64,000 bases of DNA from positions 1-64,000 of the forward strand of contig JAIXYO010000072.1 in NCBI GenBank assembly GCA_027490215.1, written 5' to 3'. Shown here piece after piece: positions 47,474-56,347 of this stretch. Numbering within the stretch: position 1 is the first letter of the stretch; every line of letters starts with the position of its first letter. A program made the position numbers and the translations under genes. The notes beneath the pieces were generated by a model, which searched no databases, had not been told where the DNA came from, and saw only the letters and a list, made by a program, of their open reading frames with translations. This DNA is from Rubrivivax sp. (GTDB lineage: Bacteria; Pseudomonadota; Gammaproteobacteria; Burkholderiales; Burkholderiaceae_C).

Positions 47474-47986
47474 TCAGTCGGGCCGGCGAAAGCCGTTGGC
47501 GATCCAGCGGCTGGCCGAGCTGGCGTTCAGGCGAAAGCCGGGCGATACGCTCACCTGCGCCAGCGTGTCGCCGTCACGGTTGCTGGCAGTGAGCAGCGCC
47601 GAGGGATCGTCGTCGTCGGCCACGATGTCGAGCGTCACAGTGATGCGACCACGGTCGCCATCGCCATCGACAAGCACGCTTTGGTGCAGTTGCGCCTGCA
47701 GCTGCTGCTCGTGCCGGCGCAGCACTTCGGCCGCCGTCTTCACCAGCGTGTTGAACGCGGCGGTGTCGAGCGGCTTCGGGTTCTTCTTGTCGCGCCCCAT
47801 GGTCCACGGCCCGACCAGTGCAGGTTCGGCCTCGCCGTCTTTCAGCATCTCGACCGCCCAGCCCTCGTCGTCTTCGTTCTTGATGACCCGCGCTGTCCAG
47901 CCGCGGTCGCGCCACAGTCGCGGCTCGTACACGGCATCGTTGGCGTCGGGTGGATCGGACAGCGTGGGGAGGGTGTGGGGGGCCAT
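47474..47986 (-). CDS. Conserved hypothetical protein
   Basis: A 170-residue acidic protein without signal peptide or membrane segment. It opens with RLWRDRGWTARVIKNEDDEGWAVEM and ends with a beta-rich segment VSPGFRLNASSASRW. High third-position GC and clean boundaries indicate a real gene. I do not recognise the family. Confidence 0.7.
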   Translation of the reverse strand: MAPHTLPTLSDPPDANDAVYEPRLWRDRGWTARVIKNEDDEGWAVEMLKDGEAEPALVGPWTMGRDKKNPKPLDTAAFNTLVKTAAEVLRRHEQQLQAQLHQSVLVDGDGDRGRITVTLDIVADDDDPSALLTASNRDGDTLAQVSVSPGFRLNASSASRWIANGFRRPD

Positions 47987-48070
47987 GGGGACAACTTCCT
48001 GCGACCGGAGCGGCCGAACGTGCTACACCGGGTCACCGCGAGGCGCTTTCCCGCCCGCAAAGGATAGGTG

Positions 48071-48466
48071 ATGAAGACGCTCCCATGTCTGCCCCTGATG
48101 GTTTCACTTGTGCTGTTGTGTTGCGCGGGGGTTCAGGCCCAGCCCGCGCCGACGCCACCCGCCGCCACGGCGTCGGCCCCGGCTGCCAAGCCCGGCCCGC
48201 GGCTGCTGACACCAGAGGAAAAGCGGGACAACGTTTCGCCGCACGACCACACGCGGCCCGAGGGCACCATCACGCCGCAGATCAATATCCCGCTGGGCCA
48301 GAAACCCACGGCCCCTCTCAAGCTCGAACGGAATCGGGATTCGTCCTCCCATCGCACCCCGCCGGCCGTGATCGACGACGCCGCCGCACGGTGCAGCGCG
48401 CTGGTCGATGCCGCAGAGCGCGCAAGCTGTCTCGATCGCCAGAGTCGCGCCCGCCCCCGCCAGTGA
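48071..48466 (+). CDS. Small exported hypothetical protein
   Basis: A 131-residue product with a signal peptide (core LMVSLVLLCCAGVQA), a Pro/Ala linker and the segment LLTPEEKRDNVSPHDHTRPEG, then two cysteines near the C terminus. AAAGG seven bases upstream decides the ATG at 48071. Function unknown. Confidence 0.65.
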   Translation: MKTLPCLPLMVSLVLLCCAGVQAQPAPTPPAATASAPAAKPGPRLLTPEEKRDNVSPHDHTRPEGTITPQINIPLGQKPTAPLKLERNRDSSSHRTPPAVIDDAAARCSALVDAAERASCLDRQSRARPRQ

Positions 48467-48516
48467 CCTGAAGCCTTCGGGCGGCGGAGCCGCCGCTCAA
48501 AGTGGATGAATGGGCC

Positions 48517-48530
48517 TTGATCCAGATCAA
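48517..48530. promoter_or_regulatory. Perfect FNR/ANR box upstream of ccoI
   Basis: TTGATCCAGATCAA matches the TTGAT-N4-ATCAA consensus exactly and lies 62 bases before the ccoI start. It implies oxygen- or redox-responsive control of the oxidase assembly genes. Confidence 0.88.
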
Positions 48531-48592
48531 GGCCCGCTCCCACACCGCCACCCAGACTCGTCGGATCGTTGCTGCGCTCGCAGCCTGCGCCG

Positions 48593-50902
48593 ATGAGCAC
48601 AACAACCCTACCCCACCGACCTGTCACGTCGCTGCGCAGCGCAGTGTCCACGTCGGTGCTGGACGAGCCTGAACAGACCGCGCGGTTCACCCGCTGGCTG
48701 GTGCCGCCGAGCGGCGGCGAGGGCCAGCGCATCGGGGTGTCGTCGCTGCAGGTGTCGGGCATCACCTGCGCCGCCTGCGCCGCACCGATCGAGCAGGCGT
48801 TGCGGGGTGTCGATGGTGTGATCGAAGCCAGCGTCAACGCCGCGGCAATGCGTGCAGCGGTGCGTTGGGACGCGGCGCGCACCTGCCCTTCGGCGCTGGT
48901 GGAGGCGATTCGGCGCGCTGGCTACGACGCACGGCCCGACACCGCCGCTGCCGCGCGCGAAGGCCGCCGAGAGGAATCGCGCCAGGCACTGTGGCAGTTG
49001 TTTGTCGCGGCCTTCTGCGCGATGCAGGTGATGATGCTCGCGACCCCGGCCTACGTGGCCGCGCCGGGCGGCATCGAGCCCGATCTGCGGCGCCTGCTGA
49101 ACTGGGGGAGCTGGGTGATGACGCTGCCGGTGATGGCCTTCTCGGCGCGGCCGTTCTTTGCGGGCGCCTGGAGGGCGCTGCGCGCACGGCACATCGGGAT
49201 GGACGTGCCGGTGGCCATCGGCATTGCGGTGGCGTTCGTGGCCAGCAGTGGCGCGGCCTTCGACCCGAAGGGGCCGTTCGGCAGCGAGGTGTACTTTGAC
49301 TCGCTGACGATGTTCGTCACGCTGCTGTTGATCGGGCGAGCGCTTGAGTTGCGAGCCCGCCATCGCGCCGCTGAATTTTTCGAGGGTGCGCTGGGTGCGC
49401 TGCCCGAGACCGCCACCCGGCGGCTGCCCGACGGCCGCACCGAATGCGTGGGCCTGGCCCGGTTGTGCGTCGGCGATCGACTGCAGGTGGTCGTCGGCGA
49501 AGCCTTTCCGGCAGACGGCCACGTGATCGAAGGTTGCACCGCGGCCGACGAGGCGCTGCTGAGCGGCGAGTCTTCGCCGCAGCGCAAGGTCCTGGGCGAC
49601 GAGGTGGTCGCAGGCAGCGTGAACCTCGAGGCGCCCGTGCTGATACAGGTGCTGCGCACCGGCGCCGACACTCGTCACGAAGCCATCGTCGCCTTGATGC
49701 GCGAGGCGCAGACGCAACGCCCGGCCAGCGCCCGCTGGGCTGACCGCTGGGCCGCACCCTTCCTGTGGACGGTGCTCCTGCTCGCCGGCGGTGCAGCGGC
49801 GGTGTGGAGCGTGATCGACCCGTCTCGCGCGCTGTGGGTGGCGGTGTCGGTGCTGATCGTCACCTGTCCCTGCGCGCTGTCGCTGGCCACCCCGTCGGCG
49901 CTGCTTGCGGCGGCCAACGCGCTGATGCGGCGTGGCGTGCTGCTGCGCCGCCTGGAAGCGCTGGAAGGCATGGCTCGCTGCACACGCCTGTTCGTCGACA
50001 AGACCGGCACGCTGACCGAGGACCGGCCGAGCTACATCGGATGCGAACCTTGGCGCGGTGCGGTATGCGATCCGCAGGTGCTGTTGCTGCAGGCCGCCTC
50101 GCTGGCGAGCTGGTCTCTGCATCCGCTGGCCCAGGCCCTGTCTGCGGCGCGGCCGGCGGCGGCCGCGGCGTTTTACTGGCAGGCGCTGCGCGAAGAGCCA
50201 GGCGCCGGTATCGAGGGCGAGGACGCTCAGGGCCGGCTCTGGCGCCTCGGCAGTGAGCGCTGGGTGGCAGGAGCCGCAGCGGCGCCGGCCGATGCCGGCG
50301 ACGAAGGCGAGCCGGGTCTGTGCACCTGGTTCGGTCTGCAGGGCCGGCCCATGCTCCGCTTGCGGTTCGATGAAGCCCTGCGCCCGGGCGTCGCTGCCGC
50401 GCTGGTGGCGCTGCAAGCCGACGGGGTGCGCGTCACCTTGCTGTCGGGCGATGCGCCGCACCGGGTGCAGCGGATGGCCGCCGCACTGGGCCTGGATTCA
50501 GCGATCGGTGGTGCGACCCCTGAACACAAGCTGGTGGCGTTGCGCGCCGCACAGGCCGCAGGCGAGACGGTGGCGATGCTCGGCGACGGCATCAACGACG
50601 CGCCGGTGCTGGCGCAGGCGGATGTGTCCCTGGCGATGGGCGCTGGCGCGCTGCTGGCGCGCGGCCAGGCCGATGCGGTGCTGCTGGCCGACCGCATTGG
50701 TGATGTGATGGTGCTGCGGCGCCTGTCGCGCCGCTGCCTGAAGGTGATCCGCCAGAACATCGCCTGGGCCGCCACCTACAACGCAGTGTGCGTGCCGCTG
50801 GCGCTGACAGGATGGCTGCCACCGTGGGCGGCCGGCCTCGGCATGGCGACCAGCTCGCTGCTGGTCGTCGGCAATGCGCTGCGGCTGCGCCGGGTGGACT
50901 GA
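48593..50902 (+). CDS. ccoI: Copper-translocating P-type ATPase for cbb3 oxidase assembly (CcoI/FixI type)
   Basis: P1B-type ATPase supplying copper to the CuB centre of cbb3 oxidase; 769 residues. An N-terminal metal-binding domain carries ITCAACAAPIE (about residue 57), followed by membrane helices, the ion-binding CPC in TCPCALS (about 425), phosphorylation site DKTGTLT (about 470) and GDGINDAPV (about 664). The start at 48593 (MSTTTLPHRP) is chosen by family length. ccoS follows after 5 bases. Confidence 0.94.
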   Translation: MSTTTLPHRPVTSLRSAVSTSVLDEPEQTARFTRWLVPPSGGEGQRIGVSSLQVSGITCAACAAPIEQALRGVDGVIEASVNAAAMRAAVRWDAARTCPSALVEAIRRAGYDARPDTAAAAREGRREESRQALWQLFVAAFCAMQVMMLATPAYVAAPGGIEPDLRRLLNWGSWVMTLPVMAFSARPFFAGAWRALRARHIGMDVPVAIGIAVAFVASSGAAFDPKGPFGSEVYFDSLTMFVTLLLIGRALELRARHRAAEFFEGALGALPETATRRLPDGRTECVGLARLCVGDRLQVVVGEAFPADGHVIEGCTAADEALLSGESSPQRKVLGDEVVAGSVNLEAPVLIQVLRTGADTRHEAIVALMREAQTQRPASARWADRWAAPFLWTVLLLAGGAAAVWSVIDPSRALWVAVSVLIVTCPCALSLATPSALLAAANALMRRGVLLRRLEALEGMARCTRLFVDKTGTLTEDRPSYIGCEPWRGAVCDPQVLLLQAASLASWSLHPLAQALSAARPAAAAAFYWQALREEPGAGIEGEDAQGRLWRLGSERWVAGAAAAPADAGDEGEPGLCTWFGLQGRPMLRLRFDEALRPGVAAALVALQADGVRVTLLSGDAPHRVQRMAAALGLDSAIGGATPEHKLVALRAAQAAGETVAMLGDGINDAPVLAQADVSLAMGAGALLARGQADAVLLADRIGDVMVLRRLSRRCLKVIRQNIAWAATYNAVCVPLALTGWLPPWAAGLGMATSSLLVVGNALRLRRVD

Positions 50903-50907
50903 GCCCG

Positions 50908-51147
50908 ATGGACATCCTCTACCTGCTCGTGCCGATGTCGGTGTTCGCGATGCTCGGGATCCTCGGCGTATTCGCCTGGGCCCTGCGCGCCGGGCAGTTC
51001 GACGAGATCGATGTGGTGGGGGAACAGATCCTCGCCGCCAGCGATGCGATGCCAGGCGCCGCGTTTGATCCGGATCAAGGCCCGGCAGAGCAGGCCACCG
51101 AAGAATCGGCAGGCACAGCACGACATCGCCACAGGAGTCCTTCATGA
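50908..51147 (+). CDS. ccoS: Cbb3-type oxidase assembly protein CcoS
   Basis: A 79-residue single-helix protein: [20 protein letters not shown] then [13 protein letters not shown], the standard CcoS pattern, needed for cofactor insertion into cbb3 oxidase. Its last codons overlap the ccoN start by ATGA, and its C-terminal coding region contains an FNR box. Confidence 0.92.
   Translation: MDILYLLVPMSVFAMLGILGVFAWALRAGQFDEIDVVGEQILAASDAMPGAAFDPDQGPAEQATEESAGTARHRHRSPS
51065..51078. promoter_or_regulatory. Perfect FNR/ANR box upstream of ccoN
   Basis: TTGATCCGGATCAA, exact consensus, lies within the 3' coding region of ccoS and 65 bases upstream of ccoN. It would allow the oxidase genes to be activated separately from ccoI-ccoS. 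Confidence 0.85.
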
Positions 51148-52583
51148 GCCTTGCGCAAGCGCCGAAAGCCACGGTCTACGACGACCTGCCGGTACGCTGG
51201 TTCGCCCTCGCCGCCGTGCTGTGGGGCGTGGTCGGCATGCTGGTGGGCGTCATCATCGCGGCGCAGCTGACCTGGCCTGAACTGAATTTCGGCATTCCGT
51301 GGTTCAGCTATGGCCGGCTTCGGCCACTGCACACCAATGCGGTGATCTTCGCGTTTGGCGGCTGTGCGCTGATGGCGACGTCGTTCCACGTGGTGCAGCG
51401 CACCTGCCAGGTGCCTCTGTTCGCGCCTGCTCTGGCGCGCTTCGTGTTCTGGGGCTGGCAGGCGGTGATCGTCGCTGCAGCCCTCTCGCTGCCACTGGGC
51501 TACACCCAGGGCAAGGAATACGCCGAGCTGGAGTGGCCGATCGACATCCTGATCGCGCTGGTCTGGGTGGCCTATGCGATCGTCTTCTTCGGCACCATCG
51601 GCGTGCGCAAGGTGCGCCACATCTACGTGGCCAACTGGTTCTTCGGCGCTTTCATCCTGGCGGTGGCCTTGCTGCACATCGTCAACAGCGCGGCCATTCC
51701 GGCGGGAGCAATGAAGAGCTACTCGGCCTACGCCGGCGTGCAGGACGCGATGGTGCAGTGGTGGTATGGCCACAACGCGGTCGGTTTCTTCCTGACCGCG
51801 GGCTTCCTGGGGATGATGTATTACTACATCCCGAAGCAGGCCGAGCGGCCGGTCTACAGCTACCGGCTGTCGATCGTCCACTTCTGGGCGCTGATCTTCA
51901 CCTACATGTGGGCCGGTCCGCACCACCTGCACTACACCGCGCTGCCCGACTGGGCGCAATCGATCGGCATGCTGTTCTCGCTGATCCTGCTCGCGCCAAG
52001 CTGGGGCGGGATGATCAATGGCGTGATGACGCTCAGCGGTGCCTGGCACAAGCTGCGTGACGACCCGATCCTGAAGTTCCTGATCGTGGCGCTTTCGTTC
52101 TACGGCATGAGCACCTTCGAGGGCCCGATGATGGCCATCAAGACGGTCAACGGCCTGAGCCACTACACCGACTGGACCGTCGGCCACGTGCACAGCGGTG
52201 CGCTGGGCTGGGTCGGCTTCATGACGATGGGCTCGCTGTACTACCTGATCCCTCGCATGTTTGGCCAGACGCGGATGCACAGCGTGCGGGCGATCGAGTT
52301 GCACTTCTGGATCGCCACCATCGGCATCGTGCTGTACATCGCCGCGATGTGGATCGCTGGCGTGATGCAGGGCCTGATGTGGCGCGCGGTCAACCCCGAT
52401 GGCACGCTGGTCTACAGCTTCGTCGAAGGGGTCAAGGCGACGTATCCCTTCTACATGGTGCGTCTGCTCGGCGGGGTGCTCTATCTCACCGGCATGCTGA
52501 TCATGGCCTGGAACGTGGTGATGACCGTGTCCAGGGGACGTGCCGTGTCGACGCCGGTGCCGGCCCTGCCTGCCCACGCTTGA
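51144..52583 (+). CDS. ccoN: Cbb3-type cytochrome c oxidase subunit I
   Basis: Catalytic heme-copper subunit of the high-affinity terminal oxidase; 479 residues with about 12 membrane helices. Conserved His ligands occur in [40 protein letters not shown] and [13 protein letters not shown]. It starts in overlap with ccoS and heads ccoNOQP. Confidence 0.97.
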   Translation: MSLAQAPKATVYDDLPVRWFALAAVLWGVVGMLVGVIIAAQLTWPELNFGIPWFSYGRLRPLHTNAVIFAFGGCALMATSFHVVQRTCQVPLFAPALARFVFWGWQAVIVAAALSLPLGYTQGKEYAELEWPIDILIALVWVAYAIVFFGTIGVRKVRHIYVANWFFGAFILAVALLHIVNSAAIPAGAMKSYSAYAGVQDAMVQWWYGHNAVGFFLTAGFLGMMYYYIPKQAERPVYSYRLSIVHFWALIFTYMWAGPHHLHYTALPDWAQSIGMLFSLILLAPSWGGMINGVMTLSGAWHKLRDDPILKFLIVALSFYGMSTFEGPMMAIKTVNGLSHYTDWTVGHVHSGALGWVGFMTMGSLYYLIPRMFGQTRMHSVRAIELHFWIATIGIVLYIAAMWIAGVMQGLMWRAVNPDGTLVYSFVEGVKATYPFYMVRLLGGVLYLTGMLIMAWNVVMTVSRGRAVSTPVPALPAHA

Positions 52584-52596
52584 GCGAGAACCTGCG

Positions 52597-53229
52597 ATGA
52601 ACACCAAGACAGACAACCATCCCGCGCCGACCGGTCACGCCCGCATCGAGACCAACAACCTGCTGATGATCGTGCTGATCCTGCTGGTCGTCGCCGTGGG
52701 CGGCATCGTCGAGATCGTGCCGCTGTTCTTCCAGCGCTCGACCACGCAACCCGTCGAAGGCCTCAAGCCCTACACCGCGCTGCAGCAGGCCGGGCGCGAC
52801 ATCTACACCCGTGAGGGTTGCTACAACTGCCATTCGCAGATGATCCGGCCGCTGTATGCCGAGACGCTTCGCTATGGCCACTACTCGGTGGCGGGCGAGT
52901 TCGTCTGGGATCACCCCTTCCAGTGGGGCAGCAAGCGCACCGGCCCTGACCTGCAGCGCGTCGGCGGCAAATACAGCGACGAGTGGCACCGCGTGCACCT
53001 GAACAACCCGCGCGACCTGGTGCCCGAATCGAACATGCCGGCCTACCCGTGGCTGGCCACCAACCTGGTCGATGCCGAGGCGATGCCCAAGCACCTGCGT
53101 GCGCTGCACAGCGTCGGCGTGCCCTACAGCGAAGACGAGATCGCCCAGGCTGGCGAGGCCGTCCAGGGCAAGACCGAGCTCGATGCGCTGATCGCCTACC
53201 TGCAGGTGCTCGGCACCTCGGTCAAGTGA
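52597..53229 (+). CDS. ccoO: Cbb3-type oxidase mono-heme cytochrome c subunit II
   Basis: Membrane-anchored c-type cytochrome of 210 residues: an N-terminal helix ([20 protein letters not shown]), the heme-binding CYNCH near residue 76 followed by [15 protein letters not shown], and axial Met candidates in SNMPAYPW. Start by the family N terminus (MNTKTDNHP). Confidence 0.96.
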   Translation: MNTKTDNHPAPTGHARIETNNLLMIVLILLVVAVGGIVEIVPLFFQRSTTQPVEGLKPYTALQQAGRDIYTREGCYNCHSQMIRPLYAETLRYGHYSVAGEFVWDHPFQWGSKRTGPDLQRVGGKYSDEWHRVHLNNPRDLVPESNMPAYPWLATNLVDAEAMPKHLRALHSVGVPYSEDEIAQAGEAVQGKTELDALIAYLQVLGTSVK

Positions 53230-53251
53230 GGAGCCACTCGTGGAGCTGAAC

Positions 53252-53404
53252 ATGGATGTGAACACCCTGCGCGTTGCGGTGACGGTGCTGTCGCTCGTTG
53301 CCTTCATCGGCATCGTCTGCTGGGCCTGGTCGCGCAAGAACGCAGAGGCCTTTGCCGAAGCGGCCCAACTGCCGCTGATGGAAGACGACGGGAGCCCGCG
53401 ATGA
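53252..53404 (+). CDS. ccoQ: Cbb3-type oxidase subunit CcoQ
   Basis: A 50-residue single-span protein: MDVNTLRVAVTVLSLVAF, a hydrophobic helix, then WAWSRKNAEAF, the typical CcoQ layout. GGAG six bases before the ATG supports the start; a GTG at 53240 is possible. The TGA overlaps the ccoP ATG (ATGA). It stabilises interaction of CcoP with the core complex in studied systems. Confidence 0.9.
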   Translation: MDVNTLRVAVTVLSLVAFIGIVCWAWSRKNAEAFAEAAQLPLMEDDGSPR

Positions 53405-54339
53405 GTGACTTCTATTCCGGAGGCTGGTCGGTGTTTGTCGGGGTCGCTTCGGTGGTGTCGATGATCGCCTGCCTGGTGCTGCTGGGCGTCGCGGCGCGCC
53501 GCAAGGTGATGGTCGGCGCCAGCGGTGCGGCGGGCACGGACGACAACACCACCGGCCACGTCTGGGACGAGGACCTGACCGAGCTGAACAACCCGCTGCC
53601 GCGCTGGTGGATGTGGCTGTTCATCATCACGGTGATCTTCAGCCTGGTGTACCTGGTGCTGTACCCGGGTGCTGGCGGCTACGCGGGCAGCCTCGGCTGG
53701 AGCAGCACCGGCCAACACCAGGCCGAACAGCAGGCCGCGCGCGACGCGATGGTGCCGGTCTATGCGCGCTACGCGTCGGCCGATGCCGACACGCTGATGA
53801 AGGACCCGGCGGCGATGGCGATCGGTGAGCGGCTCTTCGTCAACAACTGCACCGCCTGCCACGGATCGGACGCGCACGGCAGCAAGGGCTTCCCGAACCT
53901 CACCGACGACGACTGGCTGCACGGCGGCGACCACGCCAGCATCGTGAAGACACTCACCGAAGGCCGTGTGGGGATGATGCCGCCGCTGGCGGCTGCGGTC
54001 GGCGACGCGAAGGACCTGCACAACGTGGCGCAGTACGTGCTGAGCCTGTCGGGCAATGGGACCGACGCTGCCGCTGCGGTAGCCGGCCAGGCCAAGTTCG
54101 TGGTCTGTGCGGGTTGCCACGGTGCGGATGGCAAGGGCAACACCGCGATCGGCGCGGCGAACCTCACCGACAAGATCTGGCTGCACGGCTTCGGCGAGGA
54201 GGCGATCGTCGCGATGGTGAGCAACGGCAAGACCAATGTCATGCCGGCGCAGGCCCAGCGGCTCACACCGGAGCAGATCCGTGTCCTCGGTGCCTACGTG
54301 ATGAGCCTGTCGCGCGGTGCCGCGCGGCCCTCGCCCTGA
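53401..54339 (+). CDS. ccoP: Cbb3-type oxidase di-heme cytochrome c subunit III
   Basis: A 312-residue subunit with an N-terminal membrane helix, the DENLTELNNPLPRWW-like segment (here DEDLTELNNPLPRWW) preceding a second helix, and two heme c sites, CTACH near residue 151 and CAGCH near 237. Electron entry point of cbb3 oxidase. Confidence 0.96.
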   Translation: MSDFYSGGWSVFVGVASVVSMIACLVLLGVAARRKVMVGASGAAGTDDNTTGHVWDEDLTELNNPLPRWWMWLFIITVIFSLVYLVLYPGAGGYAGSLGWSSTGQHQAEQQAARDAMVPVYARYASADADTLMKDPAAMAIGERLFVNNCTACHGSDAHGSKGFPNLTDDDWLHGGDHASIVKTLTEGRVGMMPPLAAAVGDAKDLHNVAQYVLSLSGNGTDAAAAVAGQAKFVVCAGCHGADGKGNTAIGAANLTDKIWLHGFGEEAIVAMVSNGKTNVMPAQAQRLTPEQIRVLGAYVMSLSRGAARPSP

Positions 54340-54349
54340 GGCGCCGGAT

Positions 54350-55798
54350 GTGATTCCGCCAGTGATTCCGATCGTCCCGGTGCCCGTCGAAACCAGCGGC
54401 GACAGCGAAACCGTCTGGCTCTACGAGAAACGGCGCCAGATCTACCCGCGGGCGGTACACGGCTGGTTCGCCGGCTGGCGCTGGGCCATGGTGTGGATCA
54501 CGCAGCTGGTGTTCTACGGTCTGCCATGGCTGAGCTGGAACGACCGCCCGGCGGTGCTGTTCGACCTGGCCTCGCGGCGCTTCTACATCTTCAACCTGGT
54601 GCTGCACCCTCAGGACTTCATCTACCTGACGGTGCTGCTGGTGATCTGCGCCTATGCGCTGTTCCTGTTCACCGCGGTGGCGGGTCGCCTGTGGTGTGGC
54701 TTCACCTGCCCGCAGACGGTCTACACCGAGATCTTCCTGTGGGTTGAGCGGCACATCGAGGGTGACCGCATCGCGCGGATGAAGCGGGATGCCGGGCCGC
54801 GCAGCATCGATCGGCTGTGGCGCAAGGGCGCCAAGCATGCGGCATGGCTGGCCATTGGTCTCTACACCGGCTTCACCTTCGTTGGCTACTTCACGCCGAT
54901 CCGCACGCTGTGGGCCGAGAGCTTCACGATGTCGTTCGGACCCTGGGAGTGGTTCTGGGTGCTGTTCTACGGCCTTGCCACCTATGGCAATGCCGGCTGG
55001 CTGCGCGAGCAGGTGTGCCTGTACATGTGCCCGTATGCGCGCTTCCAGAGCGCGATGTTCGACCACGACACGATGATCGTCAGCTACGACCCGCAGCGTG
55101 GCGAGCCGCGCGGTTCGCGGCCGCGCAGCGCCGACCCGCGTGCCCTCGGCAAGGGCGACTGCATCGATTGCACGCTGTGTGTTCAGGTCTGCCCGACCGG
55201 TATCGACATCCGTCAGGGCCTGCAGTACGCGTGCATCGGCTGTGCCGCGTGCATCGACGTCTGCGACGACGTGATGGACAAGATGAAGTACCCGCAAGGG
55301 CTGATCCGGTTCGCGACGCAGAACGGCCTCACGCAACGCTTGTCCACGAAGCAGACCTGGCGTCGCGTGTTGCGGCCCCGCGTGCTGATCTACAGCGCCG
55401 TGCTGTTGCTGATCTGCGGGGCCTTCGTGACCAGCCTGGCGATGCGCAGCCCGTTCCGGGTCGACGTGGTGCGCGACCGGGGTGTGCTGGCGCGCATGGT
55501 CGGCGAAGGCAACATCGAGAACGTCTACCGCCTGCAGGTGATGAACGCCACCGAAGTGACCCAGCGCTTCCGGGTGGAGGTGGAGGGCCTCGATGGCGTC
55601 ACCGTGGCCAGCCAGCCGGACTTCGAGGTCGGCCCGGCGGAAGCACGATGGCTGCCGGTCAGCGTGCAGATCCCCCGGGACGTGGCCCGCCTGCTCGGCA
55701 GTGGCGTCCACCCGGTGAAGTTCGAGGTCGAGAGCGTCGACGCGAGCGGCGACAAGTCCGAGGTGGAGGAGAAATCGACCTTTGTGGTCCCGCGTTGA
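54350..55798 (+). CDS. ccoG: Cytochrome c oxidase accessory protein CcoG (FixG/RdxA type)
   Basis: Membrane iron-sulfur protein that reduces copper during cbb3 assembly; 482 residues. Five or so helices flank GFTCPQTVYTE, and two ferredoxin-type clusters are seen in CIDCTLCVQVCPTGID and CIGCAACIDVCDD. The C terminus carries an Ig-like domain (YRLQVMNATEVTQRFRV). The GTG start at 54350 follows ccoP by 10 bases. Confidence 0.95.
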   Translation: MIPPVIPIVPVPVETSGDSETVWLYEKRRQIYPRAVHGWFAGWRWAMVWITQLVFYGLPWLSWNDRPAVLFDLASRRFYIFNLVLHPQDFIYLTVLLVICAYALFLFTAVAGRLWCGFTCPQTVYTEIFLWVERHIEGDRIARMKRDAGPRSIDRLWRKGAKHAAWLAIGLYTGFTFVGYFTPIRTLWAESFTMSFGPWEWFWVLFYGLATYGNAGWLREQVCLYMCPYARFQSAMFDHDTMIVSYDPQRGEPRGSRPRSADPRALGKGDCIDCTLCVQVCPTGIDIRQGLQYACIGCAACIDVCDDVMDKMKYPQGLIRFATQNGLTQRLSTKQTWRRVLRPRVLIYSAVLLLICGAFVTSLAMRSPFRVDVVRDRGVLARMVGEGNIENVYRLQVMNATEVTQRFRVEVEGLDGVTVASQPDFEVGPAEARWLPVSVQIPRDVARLLGSGVHPVKFEVESVDASGDKSEVEEKSTFVVPR

Positions 55799-55822
55799 CC
55801 CGCATCTTTCAGGAGTGACGTC

Positions 55823-56059
55823 ATGGAGCAAATGCACAAACCCGCCAACCCGATCCGACCCTGGTGGCGCGAGCCCATGGTGTGGCTGGTGATCGGTGGC
55901 CCGGCCGTCGTGGTGGTGGCGGCCATCGGAACCGGCATCGTGGCCTGGCGCGGCGCCGACCCACTGGTGCTGGAGGTGCCTGCAGCGAACGCGGCACCGT
56001 CGAGCCGCGCGCTGGAGCCCGCATTGACGGCCCGCAACCACGCGGCCACGCCGCACTGA
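55823..56059 (+). CDS. ccoH: Short CcoH/FixH-family assembly protein
   Basis: A 78-residue single-helix protein beginning MEQMHKPANPIRPWWREPMV with a hydrophobic helix and the WRGADPLV segment. It is much shorter than rhizobial FixH (about 160 residues), keeping only the membrane anchor and a short tail, which is common in this branch. AGGAG precedes the ATG. It lies directly after ccoG. Confidence 0.75.
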   Translation: MEQMHKPANPIRPWWREPMVWLVIGGPAVVVVAAIGTGIVAWRGADPLVLEVPAANAAPSSRALEPALTARNHAATPH

Positions 56060-56061
56060 CC

Positions 56062-56304
56062 ATGCGTGCCGCGTTCCGCAGGCGCAGCCTGCAGATCCTG
56101 TGGCCGGCCTTCGTGATGGCCGGGCTGACTGAGATGCTGGTCTTTGCGGTGGTCGATCCGGGCGAATTGCGCTGGTTTGGCGGTGAGGTGTTCGACTGGT
56201 CTCGCTCGGCGACCTACACCGTCAGCTTCCTGATCTTCTGGGGCCTGTTCGCCGTCGCGGGTGCGATCACTGCACTGCTGATCGTCGAAGAGCCCTCGGT
56301 TTGA
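56062..56304 (+). CDS. Small two-helix membrane protein in the cco cluster
   Basis: An 80-residue hydrophobic protein starting two bases after the ccoH stop: basic MRAAFRRRSLQ, then two membrane helices separated by DPGELRWFGGEVFDWSRS. I do not recognise the family. Its position between ccoH and hemN suggests a role in oxidase assembly or heme supply; that is inference. Its 3' end overlaps an FNR box. Confidence 0.65.
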   Translation: MRAAFRRRSLQILWPAFVMAGLTEMLVFAVVDPGELRWFGGEVFDWSRSATYTVSFLIFWGLFAVAGAITALLIVEEPSV

Positions 56305-56314
56305 TGCGCGTCAA
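56301..56314. promoter_or_regulatory. FNR-type box upstream of hemN (one mismatch)
   Basis: TTGATGCGCGTCAA differs from TTGAT-N4-ATCAA at one position and is 33 bases before the hemN start, overlapping the preceding stop codon. hemN is a classic FNR/ANR target. Confidence 0.75.
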
Positions 56315-56347
56315 TATCCTTGGCTTCAGGCTGGGCAGAGTGTGAGC

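Noticed and set aside
48608-50461. Long minus-strand open frame opposite ccoI
   Set aside because: Arginine-rich antisense shadow of a complete P-type ATPase gene.
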